Assembly: GCA_028282325.1 (NCBI GenBank) | Contig: JANQID010000073.1 | Coordinates: 1 to 45,179, forward strand | Length of the DNA stretch: 45,179 bases | From: Chloroflexaceae bacterium | GTDB taxonomy: Bacteria > Chloroflexota > Chloroflexia > Chloroflexales > Chloroflexaceae | Reading direction: 5' to 3' | Part shown: one piece after another, positions 1 through 8,634 of the stretch | Position numbering within the stretch: the stretch's first letter is position 1 | Layout: each line of letters opens with the position of its first letter | Made by a program: the position numbers and the translations under genes | The notes under the pieces: model-generated | The model's input: only the letters and a program-made list of their open reading frames with translations | Databases searched by the model: none | Told to the model about the DNA's origin: nothing

Positions 1-18
1 CGCAGTCGTAAGGATTGC

Positions 19-67
19 GTAGTGCCGCCTTCAGGCGGTTCCCTTCGCCGCCTGAAGGCGGCACTAC
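19..67. repeat. Palindromic dispersed repeat, 20-bp arms
   Basis: Perfect inverted repeat: the arm at 19-38 is the exact reverse complement of the arm at 48-67, with a 9-nt loop. The arm begins GTAGTGCCGCC and itself contains the short palindrome CCGCCTTCAGGCGG. The same arm recurs at 10862-10881 and, inverted, at 10955-10974, so this is a dispersed element of the REP or MITE type. No coding content is visible. Confidence 0.85.
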
Positions 68-333
68 AGTGACTTCACAACCTGAGTAGGATTGCTATAT
101 CGGTTTTCCTCGGTTTTGTTATAGCTTGCATATGTTGCTATCCGCCGCCGTCATACTTCTCTGATTCCTTATTACGAACCAGGGATTGTCCCCATAGGCG
201 GCGATCAGGCAGGCGCAGTTCTCGATAGAGCAGTTCATTGCTATGCTCCGCCGTCGGTTCGACTCGGCGGAACATTCTCTCACCGAGCGCAGGGAAATCA
301 TCTCGTCATCTCGTGTCGCCGCCCCCGATTCGC

Positions 334-365
334 AGGGGAGATTATCCCCTGGCCGAACTTCGGCC
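334..365 (+). promoter_or_regulatory. Two adjacent small hairpins in the leader of the GlcD-GlcE gene
   Basis: Two short inverted repeats lie back to back: AGGGG/CCCCT at 334-350 and GGCCG/CGGCC at 351-365. They end about 60 nt upstream of the start codon at 426. They could form leader RNA structure, but I do not recognise a named riboswitch. The rest of 1-425, apart from the palindrome at 19-67, shows no gene I can support; the open minus-strand frame at 119-463 overlaps the next gene and resembles no known protein. Confidence 0.25.
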
Positions 366-425
366 TTAAGGCTATCCTGAAAAGCAGAAGAATATTGTGA
401 AGAAATATCATAACTCGGAATAGAT

Positions 426-3236
426 ATGCAATACCATCCATTATCTTTAGCTTTACGCCGCATCTGCGGCGACGATGCCGTTATCGACGACCCGAACGAA
501 TTGCGAGACTACAGCCACGATTGGATACCCGGCGATTATCGACTGCCGGATCTCGTGGTCTTTCCGAGCAGCCCCGATCAGATAGCGTCGGTTGTGCAAG
601 CCGCGACTGCGGCCGGCTTGCCGGTGGTTATGCGCGGGGCGGGTACCGGGCTTGCTGGTGGCGCTCGACCGAGCCAAGGCGGCGCGGTGATTGTCACAAC
701 GCGACTTAACCAGATCGAACAAGTTGATTTCGCTAATCGGCAGGCTGTTGTGCAGCCGGGGCTGATTACCTACGACCTGAGCGCGGCTCTGATGCCGCAG
801 GGTTGGTTTTACGCTCCCGACCCGGCTTCCTGGAAGATGTGTACTATCGGCGGCAATATCGCGAACAACAGCGGCGGGCCGCGCTGTTTGAAATACGGCG
901 TGACTACGAACCATGTCCTGGCTCTGGAGGTTGTGCTGCACGACGGGCGGAGCTTCTGGACCGGAGACGGCGTGTTGGACGCAGCGGGCTACGATCTCAC
1001 CGGCCTGATCGTTGGGAGCGAGGGTTCGTTCGGCGTCGTCACCCGTGCCCTTGTGCGCCTCTGCCGTATGCTCGAAGCGAATCGGGTGGTTCTAGCGCTG
1101 TTTCCCGATGTGGTGGCGGCTTGCGCTGCGGTGAGCGCCATCCTGGCCGCCGGTCATGTACCGACTGCTCTCGAAGTGATGGATGCTACAACGATGCGAG
1201 CGGTGAATCTGGCCCAGAACGCCGGTCTTCCCGAAACAGCGGGTGCGGCGCTGATTATCGAGATCGACGGTGTGGAAGATGGCCTTGACGCTACGCTCTC
1301 GGAAATCACCGCGCAGTGCGAGTCCCAGGGCGCGTTTAGCCTGCACACCGCCGCCGCTGCTGAAGATCAGGAGCGTCTCTGGTCGGCGCGGCGCAGCGCT
1401 TTTGCCTCGTTCCACACCCTGGCGCCTTCCTACTATCTGGTGGATACGGTGGTTCCGCGTACGCGTCTGCCGGCGATGATGGCGTATGTCCAGCAGCTTA
1501 GCGAACGCTACGACATACCGATCGCGAACGTCTTTCACGCCGGCGATGGTAATCTCCACCCGCTGGCGCTCTATGATCCATCCGATGCAGAGCAGGTTGC
1601 AAGGGTGCATGCCATCACGGCGGACATCCTGGAGATGAGTATCCGCGAAGGCGGCGCCGTGAGCGGCGAACATGGCATTGGCGTAGAGAAACAAGATTTT
1701 CTGGCCCGGCTCTACAGTACGGCTGAGCTTGCGGCTCAGGCGGCCGTGTACGCCATCTTCAATCCGGCCAATCAGCTCAATCCCGGTAAGGTCTTTCCCC
1801 GCGATGTCGATCCATTGGCGCTGGCCGCTGCTCACCGCGCGGCGCTGAATCTTCCGGCGCAGCCGCAATCGCAAACGCTCCTGGGTGATATGTTGGCCGC
1901 GATTGTCGGCTCGACCCATCTGCTGCAGGGCGAATCGGCAGTTGCCTACGCGGTGCAGGGTCAGTGCCCAGGCTATATGGTGATGCCAGGTTCGCTCGAT
2001 GAACTGGCGGCGGTGATGGCGGCGTGTCATCAGGCCGGAGCAATCGTGATGCCATGGGGCGGCGGTACGCAACAAACGTCAGGTCAAATTCCCGCTGCGC
2101 CGGATGTGATGGTTGTGACTCGACGGTTGAACAGCGTGCTGCATTACGATCCGGATGATCTGACGATCGGCGTCGGCGCAGGTATGACGCTTGCCGAGCT
2201 ACAAATGCTTCTGGGTCAGCACAATCAGCAATTCCCGCTTGAGATCGCGCAGCCCGATCAGGCCACGCTGGGCGGATTGATCGCCGCTGCCGCCGATGGC
2301 CCGCGCCGCCTCGGCTATGGCGCGCTGCGCGACCTGACGCTGGGCTTGACAGTAGTGCAGGCTGATGGTGCGGTCGTACGTCTGGGTGGCCAGGTGGTGA
2401 AAAATGTGAGCGGCTATGATCTGGTCAAGCTCTTTCTGGGCAGCCGCGGCACATTGGGTATCATTGCCGAAGTGCGTTTGCGCACATACCCGCGTCCTCC
2501 GGCGACGGCGAGTCTGGTGACGGCTTTCCCCGACCGCGTACGATTGGATGCGTTTCTCGCTGATCTGGCGGCAAGCGCTCTTTGCCCGACGGCGGCTGAG
2601 TATCTTGATGCGCATGCGCTTCGGCGTCTGGGGTTGAGCGCTGTCGCCGGGTTGGCGCTGCGGTTTGAAGGCGGCGCTGCTGCATGCGCTCGCCAGGTGC
2701 GTGATAGCATCGCTCTGGCTGCGCAGCACGCAGCGCATACCGAAGTGATTGATGAAGACGAGGCCCAGGAGCGGCTCTGGGCCGATGTCAGCGCGCTTCC
2801 AGGGCCGCCCCGCGACGCGACGATCTGGCTCCTGCGTCTGGCTGCGCCGCCGCAACAATTTGTCACCGCGTTAACCGATCTGGCGACTCTCGCCGAGCAG
2901 TATAACCTTGATCTTGTCACGGGCGGACGAGCGCTCAACGGGGTGATCTATGCTCGCCTTGGCGGATCGCAAGAAGGTGTGGGCGCTCTGCAGCAGCGCC
3001 TGGTTGAGCGCTGGCCCCACAGTCATATACTGGCAGGTGCATTGCCGCCGCAGCACGAGATGCTGCGTTGGGGGCGACCGCTTACCGGTCCGGCTCTTGA
3101 GCTTATGCAGCAGCTCAAGCAGGCGTTTGATCCGGTATATCGGCTTAACCGCGGGGCCGAACCGTTTTTCGATCCTGCCGCCTCTGATCGAATAGATCAC
3201 GATCCGGTCGCGGCTGCTGATGACCGATTGGCGTGA
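426..3236 (+). CDS. Fused GlcD-GlcE type FAD-linked oxidase (glycolate/lactate dehydrogenase-like)
   Basis: A 936-aa flavoprotein that looks like two glycolate oxidase subunits joined in one chain. Residues ~1-460 are GlcD-like: a PCMH-type FAD-binding domain with RGAGTGLAGG at 70-79, then the C-terminal FAD-oxidase cap with VFHAGDGNLHP near 370 and SGEHGIG near 416. Residues ~500-870 are GlcE-like: a second FAD-binding region containing PWGGGTQQTSG and VKNVSGYDLVKLFLGS. GlcD and GlcE are normally separate genes followed by the iron-sulfur subunit GlcF; no glcF is in this window, although it may lie elsewhere. Expected reaction: oxidation of a 2-hydroxy acid such as glycolate to the 2-oxo acid. 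It is the only intact long plus-strand gene here. The ribosome site before ATG 426 is weak. Confidence 0.85.
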   Translation: MQYHPLSLALRRICGDDAVIDDPNELRDYSHDWIPGDYRLPDLVVFPSSPDQIASVVQAATAAGLPVVMRGAGTGLAGGARPSQGGAVIVTTRLNQIEQVDFANRQAVVQPGLITYDLSAALMPQGWFYAPDPASWKMCTIGGNIANNSGGPRCLKYGVTTNHVLALEVVLHDGRSFWTGDGVLDAAGYDLTGLIVGSEGSFGVVTRALVRLCRMLEANRVVLALFPDVVAACAAVSAILAAGHVPTALEVMDATTMRAVNLAQNAGLPETAGAALIIEIDGVEDGLDATLSEITAQCESQGAFSLHTAAAAEDQERLWSARRSAFASFHTLAPSYYLVDTVVPRTRLPAMMAYVQQLSERYDIPIANVFHAGDGNLHPLALYDPSDAEQVARVHAITADILEMSIREGGAVSGEHGIGVEKQDFLARLYSTAELAAQAAVYAIFNPANQLNPGKVFPRDVDPLALAAAHRAALNLPAQPQSQTLLGDMLAAIVGSTHLLQGESAVAYAVQGQCPGYMVMPGSLDELAAVMAACHQAGAIVMPWGGGTQQTSGQIPAAPDVMVVTRRLNSVLHYDPDDLTIGVGAGMTLAELQMLLGQHNQQFPLEIAQPDQATLGGLIAAAADGPRRLGYGALRDLTLGLTVVQADGAVVRLGGQVVKNVSGYDLVKLFLGSRGTLGIIAEVRLRTYPRPPATASLVTAFPDRVRLDAFLADLAASALCPTAAEYLDAHALRRLGLSAVAGLALRFEGGAAACARQVRDSIALAAQHAAHTEVIDEDEAQERLWADVSALPGPPRDATIWLLRLAAPPQQFVTALTDLATLAEQYNLDLVTGGRALNGVIYARLGGSQEGVGALQQRLVERWPHSHILAGALPPQHEMLRWGRPLTGPALELMQQLKQAFDPVYRLNRGAEPFFDPAASDRIDHDPVAAADDRLA

Positions 3237-3370
3237 GCAAAGAGCACTCGCTCTGTATGAATATGGCTGACTCTCTACAAATTCAACACCTTTCAGGTGC
3301 GGTGTTCCCGACTTTAGCAAATAAGCATAGCGCCGTACCTAAAAGGCTTATGAGGTGTTACGTCGTTTTG

Positions 3371-3565
3371 TTACGACTTCTCGTCGAGGGTGTATACAAA
3401 GTTGTAGGAGTTGCCGTCGGCGATGGTGACTGTCATCGTACCGACGATGCCCGCCGGTTGCCCCGTGCCCGAATCGGGTATGATCGTAATCGACAACTGC
3501 TGGGCGCCGCGCGTTAGCGGGCCGCTGTGCTGGAGAGTACGAAAGCGCCGTTGCGGCCATCCATC
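3371..3565 (-). pseudogene. Frameshifted C-terminal remnant of a DUF3224-family protein
   Basis: Translating the minus strand gives DGRNGAFVL (3539-3563) in one frame and then, two bases out of register, QHSG...PDSGTGQPAGIVG...NSYNFVYTLDEKS ending at a TAA at 3371-3373. The GxxGAFVLxHSG...PxSGTGxLxGLxG pattern is that of DUF3224 proteins. The break sits in a CTCTC run at 3533-3537, where removing 2 nt restores the frame. The N-terminal ~70% of the family is missing; similarity stops near 3565, just before the tRNA-derived repeat. The preceding stretch 3237-3370 holds only a small hairpin (3285-3306, arms AACACC/GGTGTT) without a clear T-run. Confidence 0.6.
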
Positions 3566-3606
3566 CGTGGGCGTGTGTTGTCATTATCGTTCTCTCCTTC
3601 TGCTCG

Positions 3607-3656
3607 TGGCGCCGGAGGCGAGACTCGAACCCGCACGGCCTTGCGGCCAAGGGGTT
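3607..3656 (-). repeat. Tandem partial copy of the 3' half of tRNA-Leu
   Basis: This 50-nt stretch matches 3668-3717, the variable arm, T arm, acceptor 3' strand and CCA of the neighbouring tRNA-Leu, at 47 of 50 positions. The offset is exactly 61 nt. Differences are at 3610, 3621 and 3654. The D arm and anticodon arm are absent, so it cannot be a functional tRNA. Duplicated tRNA 3' ends are the usual trace of integrase-type insertion at a tRNA gene, but only 11 nt lie between the copies here. Confidence 0.85.
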
Positions 3657-3670
3657 GCATCAGTATCTGG

Positions 3671-3753
<83 letters not shown>

Positions 3754-3807
3754 ATCTGCGGCTATTATAGCGCATGAATACAATAGATGCTTTGCCTGTG
3801 CGTCGAC

Positions 3808-4746
3808 TCAGCGCATTTCCAGAAACTCGCCTGCGCACCATCCTGTCTGGTTTGCCGCCCGTACCTGCCACCAGGTATACCCATCCGCTTCTACCGGCCC
3901 GCCGATGACACGTACAGCAGTGTTGGGCTCCAGGTAGAGCAGGATTGGAATATCATCGGTTGTTCCGGGTTGGGCGCGCAAGGCCAGGCCTTCGGAGATG
4001 CCGTCCCGTACATATGCGTCGCGACCGGGCGACAAGTGCGGCGTCGGCGCTATGGTTGGTCGTCTGGCCGTGGCGTAGGTCGGTTGCGCTTCAAGCGTCG
4101 CGGGCGTGGTGATTGATGATCGGACCGTTGTTGTCGGAACAGGCGCCGGTTGTGAACGCGACTGCTGGACGGCGATGGACACAGCCGCGCCGATCACAAA
4201 CATCAATATGACGGTGACAGTTGGCGCGAGATGCGTACGATAGCGCTGCCAGAACGTGGGTGTTGATCGGGCGAGTTCTCGATATTCGATACGCTTTGTC
4301 GCTGATGTCGTCGTTTCGGGCGCAACAACGATAATGTCGTAACGCAGCAATAATTGCGCGACGAGTTGCTGGTAGACCTGAATATGCTCATCGAGAATGG
4401 TAATATGCTCACCCCGCCGGGCTTTGCGCCACAATTTGTCGATGCGCCGCAGCCGTTCTGCTTCAACCGGCGTCAGGCGGGTCACGGGCTTTTCATCCTG
4501 GTCGACGGCTTTGGCTAGCGTATCCAGGATCGTATCCCAGTCGCCGCTGCCTGCCGGGTGATGGTGCAGCTGCAGATGCGCGCGCAGCCCATCTTCCAGG
4601 CTGCCGTGCAGACTCAGCAACGCCAGCGTGTAGTGCTCACGCCGGATGCGGGCTATTCCCAGCGCATACTTTTCTTTGCTCCTGGCAATCAGCTCCGCCG
4701 GCGTTCGATGATCGTCCTGATCAGAAGCGGCCATAGTGTGTTGCAT
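3808..4746 (-). CDS. Single-pass membrane protein with C-terminal bacterial SH3 domain
   Basis: 312 aa. Residues ~15-135 are an all-helical region (SKEKYALGIARIRREHYTLALL...) reminiscent of HEPN or TPR-like helical bundles, though I cannot assign a family. A single membrane segment follows at ~174-193. A Pro/Thr-rich linker (200-240) leads to an SH3b-like domain at ~248-312 (GLALRAQPG...WWQVRAANQTGWCAGEFL). Such SH3b domains usually sit outside the cell and bind wall or envelope material, so the helical part is probably cytoplasmic. ATG codon 5 is an alternative start. It lies 78 bp downstream of gatB, with a hairpin between, so it is probably a separate unit. Confidence 0.75.
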   Translation of the reverse strand: MQHTMAASDQDDHRTPAELIARSKEKYALGIARIRREHYTLALLSLHGSLEDGLRAHLQLHHHPAGSGDWDTILDTLAKAVDQDEKPVTRLTPVEAERLRRIDKLWRKARRGEHITILDEHIQVYQQLVAQLLLRYDIIVVAPETTTSATKRIEYRELARSTPTFWQRYRTHLAPTVTVILMFVIGAAVSIAVQQSRSQPAPVPTTTVRSSITTPATLEAQPTYATARRPTIAPTPHLSPGRDAYVRDGISEGLALRAQPGTTDDIPILLYLEPNTAVRVIGGPVEADGYTWWQVRAANQTGWCAGEFLEMR

Positions 4747-4764
4747 GGGAATAAACTACGAAGA

Positions 4765-4791
4765 GCGCGAAGATCACGCTCGTCTTCGCGC
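4765..4791 (-). terminator. Hairpin between gatB and the SH3b gene
   Basis: A 9-bp inverted repeat, GCGCGAAGA/TCTTCGCGC with a 9-nt loop, fills much of the 78-bp gap downstream of gatB. On the minus strand it is followed by a T-containing tail (TCTTCGTAGTTTATT) rather than a clean T-run. A weak intrinsic terminator for gatB is the simplest reading. Confidence 0.5.
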
Positions 4792-4824
4792 CCTTGTGCA
4801 TGCTATGCCATATCCATCGTGTGC

Positions 4825-6285
4825 TCAGTGGGAAAGCTCCGCCTCCAATGCAGCGCGCGCTGCCTGCGGATTCGCTTTTCCTTTCGTTGCTTTCATCACC
4901 TGACCGACCAGGAACTGGATCGCACTGGCCTTTCCGTTGCGATATTCGGCGACTGCTTTGGCGCAGGCGTCCGAGGCGATGATCTCGCGCGCCACGGCGG
5001 ACAACGCGTCACTATCGCTGATCTGGGTCAGCCCTTTGTCCTTGACGATCTGCGTCGGGTTTGCGCCGGTCGTATAACTCTCTTCAAACACTTGCTTGGC
5101 GACGGTACGGTTGATCACGCTCTTTGCCAGCATATCGATCAGCGCGGCAATGTGCTGCGGCGGCATTTGGACGGCCAACTGGCCGGCATCCCAGGCGCCA
5201 TCCTTCAGCAGTCGGAATAACTCGCCGCCGATCCAGTTCGCCACTTCTTTCGGGCTGCCGCCTACGGCCCGAGCCGCCTCAACCGCCGTCTCGTAATAAT
5301 CGGCGATCGGGCGCTCGCTGGTCAGCAGATCGGCATCCTGGAAGCTCAAGCCATACTCGGCCTCAAAACGCGCCCGGCGGGCGTCGGGCAATTCGGGCAA
5401 CTCAGCTTTGCGCGCCGCAATCCACTCGTCGCTCAAGATCAGCGGCGGAAGATCGGGTTCGGGGAAGTAGCGATAGTCATGGGCGAACTCCTTGCTGCGT
5501 TGCGCGATGGTAACGCCCTGATCCTCGTTCCAACCGCGGGTTTCCTGCACAATCTCGCCGCCGGATTCCAGCACCTTGATCTGGCGTTGAACTTCATAGT
5601 TCAAGGCGCGCTCTACGGCGCGGAACGAGTTCATGTTCTTGATCTCGACCTTTGCGCCATACTCGACCTGGCCTTTGGGCCGTAAGCTGACATTGGCATC
5701 GCAACGCAACTCACCGTGTTCCATATCGCCGTGATTGGCCCCGATCCAGACCATGATTTGGTGCAGCTTCTGGAAGTAGCGTTTCGCTTCCTCCGGCGAA
5801 GCGATATCCGGCTTACTCACGATTTCCATCAAGGGTACGCCGCTGCGGTTGTAGTCGATCAGCGAGGTCGCGCCATCGGCATGCACCAGGCGACCGGTGT
5901 CCTCTTCGATATGTAATCGTTCGATCGCGATCCGCTTCAGGTTGCCGTCATCACCGATGATCTCGACCCAGCCTTCGGTGCAGATAGGCTGATCATACTG
6001 GGTTATCTGATAGCCTTTGGGCAAGTCTGGATATGGATAAGACTTGCGTGCGAAGACCGATGTGCGGTTGACCGTGCAATTCAGCGCCAGACCGCTCAAC
6101 GCCGCTATTTCAATCGCACGCGCATTGATCACCGGCATAGCGCCGGGCAGGGCCATACTCACTACCGAGACGTGGGTGTTTGGCTCGCTGCCGGCGTAAT
6201 CGGCGCTGCAACCGTCGAACATCTTCGACCTGGTGCGGGCCTGGGCATGCACTTCCAGACCGATGGTGATGATATATTCTGCCAT
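4825..6285 (-). CDS. gatB: Aspartyl/glutamyl-tRNA(Asn/Gln) amidotransferase subunit B
   Basis: 486 aa from ATG 6285, the normal length for GatB. The N-terminus (YIITIGLEVHAQ) and the kinase-like core with GVPLMEIVSKPDI, GELRCDANVS and VEIKNMNSFRAVE are highly conserved. The C-terminal YqeY-like tail binds tRNA (FLVGQVMKATKGKANPQ near the end). GatB with GatA and GatC converts mischarged Glu-tRNA(Gln) or Asp-tRNA(Asn) to the amide form; gatA and gatC are not in this window. An open frame continues upstream to 6543, but residues before MAEYIIT do not resemble GatB and would run into the next gene, so 6285 is the start. The gene marks the housekeeping side of the polysaccharide locus. Confidence 0.97.
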   Translation of the reverse strand: MAEYIITIGLEVHAQARTRSKMFDGCSADYAGSEPNTHVSVVSMALPGAMPVINARAIEIAALSGLALNCTVNRTSVFARKSYPYPDLPKGYQITQYDQPICTEGWVEIIGDDGNLKRIAIERLHIEEDTGRLVHADGATSLIDYNRSGVPLMEIVSKPDIASPEEAKRYFQKLHQIMVWIGANHGDMEHGELRCDANVSLRPKGQVEYGAKVEIKNMNSFRAVERALNYEVQRQIKVLESGGEIVQETRGWNEDQGVTIAQRSKEFAHDYRYFPEPDLPPLILSDEWIAARKAELPELPDARRARFEAEYGLSFQDADLLTSERPIADYYETAVEAARAVGGSPKEVANWIGGELFRLLKDGAWDAGQLAVQMPPQHIAALIDMLAKSVINRTVAKQVFEESYTTGANPTQIVKDKGLTQISDSDALSAVAREIIASDACAKAVAEYRNGKASAIQFLVGQVMKATKGKANPQAARAALEAELSH

Positions 6286-6454
6286 AGTTAAGATTATTTT
6301 GTCTGATGAACAAACGGAAAATAGGGCTTGGCTGGACAGCTCTTGCTCGATCTTCCATTCCTGCTCATTCCCCTGGATATTACGGCAACCCTGTTCGAAG
6401 CTATTGTAACACACGCGTGCCGTAGGTATGCGATTGCCACGAAACGATTCGCCT

Positions 6455-7195
6455 TCAGTGATGCGATATGCGCGTCCGTGAAGATCGGGCTGCGCGCGGC
6501 GGCTTGTAGAAAAACCGGTAACGCAACAATGCCCAGATGGCATAGAAGCCCTGAATGGGTTTCATCTTCTTGCCTTCTTCGTAGGTGCGTCCGAGATAGC
6601 TGATCGGCACCTCGAAAATGCGATGGCCCTGAAGCAGCACCTTCGCGGTAATCTCCGGCTCCAGCCGGAAATCGTTGCTTTCCAGTTGTAGACTGCGCAT
6701 AATATCGGTGTGCATTGCTTTATAGCAAGTCTCCATATCCGAGATCCAGCTATTGAAGAGGAAATTGGTCAGAAAGGTCAGTCCTTTGTTGCCAATTGCA
6801 TTCCAGAAATACATTCCTGTGTGGCGTCCGATAAACCGACTGCCAAATGCGACATCGACCCGGCCCTGAGCGATTGGGCGCACAAGCTCGTGATAATCGT
6901 TGGGGTCATATTCTAGATCGGCGTCCTGGATAATGACGATCTTGCCCTGCGCGTGAGCTAGCCCGCTGCGTATGGCTGCGCCCTTGCCGCGGTTGCGCGG
7001 GTGATGGATCACGGTCATCCGCGGGTCATTCACCGCCTCAGCGTGCAAAATCTCCAGCGTATTGTCGGAGGAGTGATCGTCAACCGCGATAATCTCTTTG
7101 TCGATATCAACAGCGCGCACCTGGCGCAAAATCTCCGCCAACGTCGCGGCTTCGTTGTAGCAGGGCATGATCACGGAAAGCAGGGGCTGATCCAT
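6455..7195 (-). CDS. Family 2 glycosyltransferase, dolichyl-phosphate-mannose-synthase-like
   Basis: 246 aa, cytoplasmic GT-A fold. N-terminal VIMPCYNEAATL, then VDDHSSDNT and the metal/nucleotide-binding QDADLEYDP near residue 92 are the GT2 signatures. GSRFIGRH and the C-terminal FEVPISYLGRTYEEGKKM are typical of DPM1/polyprenyl-phosphate sugar synthases. There is no C-terminal membrane domain. It would transfer a hexose from a nucleotide sugar to polyprenyl phosphate, giving a lipid-linked donor for GT-C enzymes; two candidate users lie at 9362-10786 and 31852-33423. Its start is 17 bp downstream of the Wzz-like gene stop, so the two are probably co-transcribed. Confidence 0.88.
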   Translation of the reverse strand: MDQPLLSVIMPCYNEAATLAEILRQVRAVDIDKEIIAVDDHSSDNTLEILHAEAVNDPRMTVIHHPRNRGKGAAIRSGLAHAQGKIVIIQDADLEYDPNDYHELVRPIAQGRVDVAFGSRFIGRHTGMYFWNAIGNKGLTFLTNFLFNSWISDMETCYKAMHTDIMRSLQLESNDFRLEPEITAKVLLQGHRIFEVPISYLGRTYEEGKKMKPIQGFYAIWALLRYRFFYKPPRAARSSRTRISHH

Positions 7196-7212
7196 AAGAC
7201 GCTTGAACTGTC

Positions 7213-8577
7213 CTAACTTGCAATGGGATTGTCTGCAGAGCGCTTGGCCGATGCCTGACCAGCTTGCATAGATGCGATACCGGGGCGGATGATATCCACG
7301 AACAGTACGAAGATGATGCTAAGGAAAAATCCGGCGAACAACCCGATGGCTCCCCGGAGCGCTATGCGCGAGGTCAGCGACTCGGGACGATCAATCGTGG
7401 TTCCAACCACGCGCACATCGGTTTCGACGGTGTTCTGGGCGATCCGCTGCTCATCCAGCTTGCGTTGCAGGATCGAGACCGATTCCTGCGCCAGATTGCG
7501 CCGAGTTTCTAGCAGATTCTGGCGGGCTTTCAGTTGTTCTAATCCTGACCGGGCTGCGGCCAGTTGCTGCTCGTAGGTTGAGCGCGGTGTTGGATCGATC
7601 CCAGCGATGTTGGTTTCGTTCCCCGCGATTGCTGCCGCCAACGCTTCTGTCTGCGCGCGCAATTCGTTCTGGCGTTGCTGCACAACCGCTGCCAGCACGT
7701 CGAGATCGGCCAGGGTGACGCTTTCGATTTGTGTCAGCGCGTTGGGATCGGTGAACTGGAGGTCGAAGGGCAGCCCGACGATCCCAACCGAGCGCGCCCG
7801 GAGAGCCAGGGCTGCCAGGCTGCTCGAGAGGCTTGCCGACTGGTCTTCGGCGACCTGTTGGCGCAGGGTCTGGATGTCGCTCAATATCAGATCAAGCTCC
7901 TGGGTTCGGGTCAGGTATTCGGTATACAGCGTCTGGTTGGCCTCGCGCGATCCGTCGAGCAACCACTCCAGGCTTTTGACCTGCTGTTCCAGCCGAACCA
8001 GATCGTTCGTGCTGATAAAGTCCTCTAATTCTTGCTGGGCGGCGTCATAGCGCTCCTCCGCCTCGGTCATTTGCTTCTGGATATTGGCGAGCAGCGTTTC
8101 ATCGCGGCCATAAATGTCGTTGGCGAGCTGTTCGTATGCTTGCACCCAGGTCTCGGCGATGACCAATGCTTTGTTCTGATCATCCGCGCTGGCGCTGATC
8201 TTCAACAGATCGCCTTGCTGGGCGATGTCGATGGAGTTGAGCAGATCGCCGGGTTCATAATCGACAGCAACGACATCTTCGGGAAGCGTTGTTTGTACTG
8301 CCACCTCCAACGAATTGCTTGACGCGAGGGCGATCAGCGCCTGTTGGCGCGTGGAAGTTCCCTGGGTCTGGTCGCTGGTTACGAAGCGTGAGTCGAATGT
8401 TACCTGGGAACGTGTATTGGTGATCAGCACATCGGCGGTTGCGGTGTAGCCGGGTTTTGAAAGCAGTAGCGGTAATGTTGCGACGGCGGCTATGACGATT
8501 GTCAGTGCGACAATGAAACGCCAGCGCCGCAGCAAAGCCAGGATGTAGGGGCGCAGGTCGATCTCTTCTTCCATCAC
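7213..8577 (-). CDS. Wzz-type polysaccharide chain-length determinant protein
   Basis: 454 aa with the polysaccharide co-polymerase layout: N-terminal transmembrane segment at ~18-38 (WRFIVALTIVIAAVATLPLLL region), a long extracytoplasmic region with Gln/Glu-rich coiled coil (~150-380), and a C-terminal membrane segment near 415-437 (GLFAGFFLSIIFVLFVDII). The leading MEEEIDLRPYILALLRRW is typical of Wzz/Wzc N-termini. No tyrosine-kinase domain is fused, and no separate kinase gene is in the window. Family role: sets the modal length of polymer made by Wzy. Two adjacent ATGs begin the gene. It lies upstream of the GT2 gene and would cooperate with the Wzy at 20238-21776. Confidence 0.85.
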   Translation of the reverse strand: MMEEEIDLRPYILALLRRWRFIVALTIVIAAVATLPLLLSKPGYTATADVLITNTRSQVTFDSRFVTSDQTQGTSTRQQALIALASSNSLEVAVQTTLPEDVVAVDYEPGDLLNSIDIAQQGDLLKISASADDQNKALVIAETWVQAYEQLANDIYGRDETLLANIQKQMTEAEERYDAAQQELEDFISTNDLVRLEQQVKSLEWLLDGSREANQTLYTEYLTRTQELDLILSDIQTLRQQVAEDQSASLSSSLAALALRARSVGIVGLPFDLQFTDPNALTQIESVTLADLDVLAAVVQQRQNELRAQTEALAAAIAGNETNIAGIDPTPRSTYEQQLAAARSGLEQLKARQNLLETRRNLAQESVSILQRKLDEQRIAQNTVETDVRVVGTTIDRPESLTSRIALRGAIGLFAGFFLSIIFVLFVDIIRPGIASMQAGQASAKRSADNPIAS

Positions 8578-8634
8578 TCTCTCCTCGGCGCTGCCTGTGA
8601 AACGTACGGATTGTACCAGAAGGCCTGGAGAGCG

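Noticed and set aside
119-463. Minus-strand open frame of 114 codons
   Set aside because: No family resemblance, overlaps the start of the GlcD-GlcE gene, and composition looks non-coding.
1092-2075. Long minus-strand frame within the GlcD-GlcE gene
   Set aside because: Shadow of the plus-strand gene; Arg/His-rich translation with no domain.
6286-6543. N-terminal extension of gatB
   Set aside because: GatB homology begins at MAEYIIT; the extension overlaps the GT2 gene and has no similarity.
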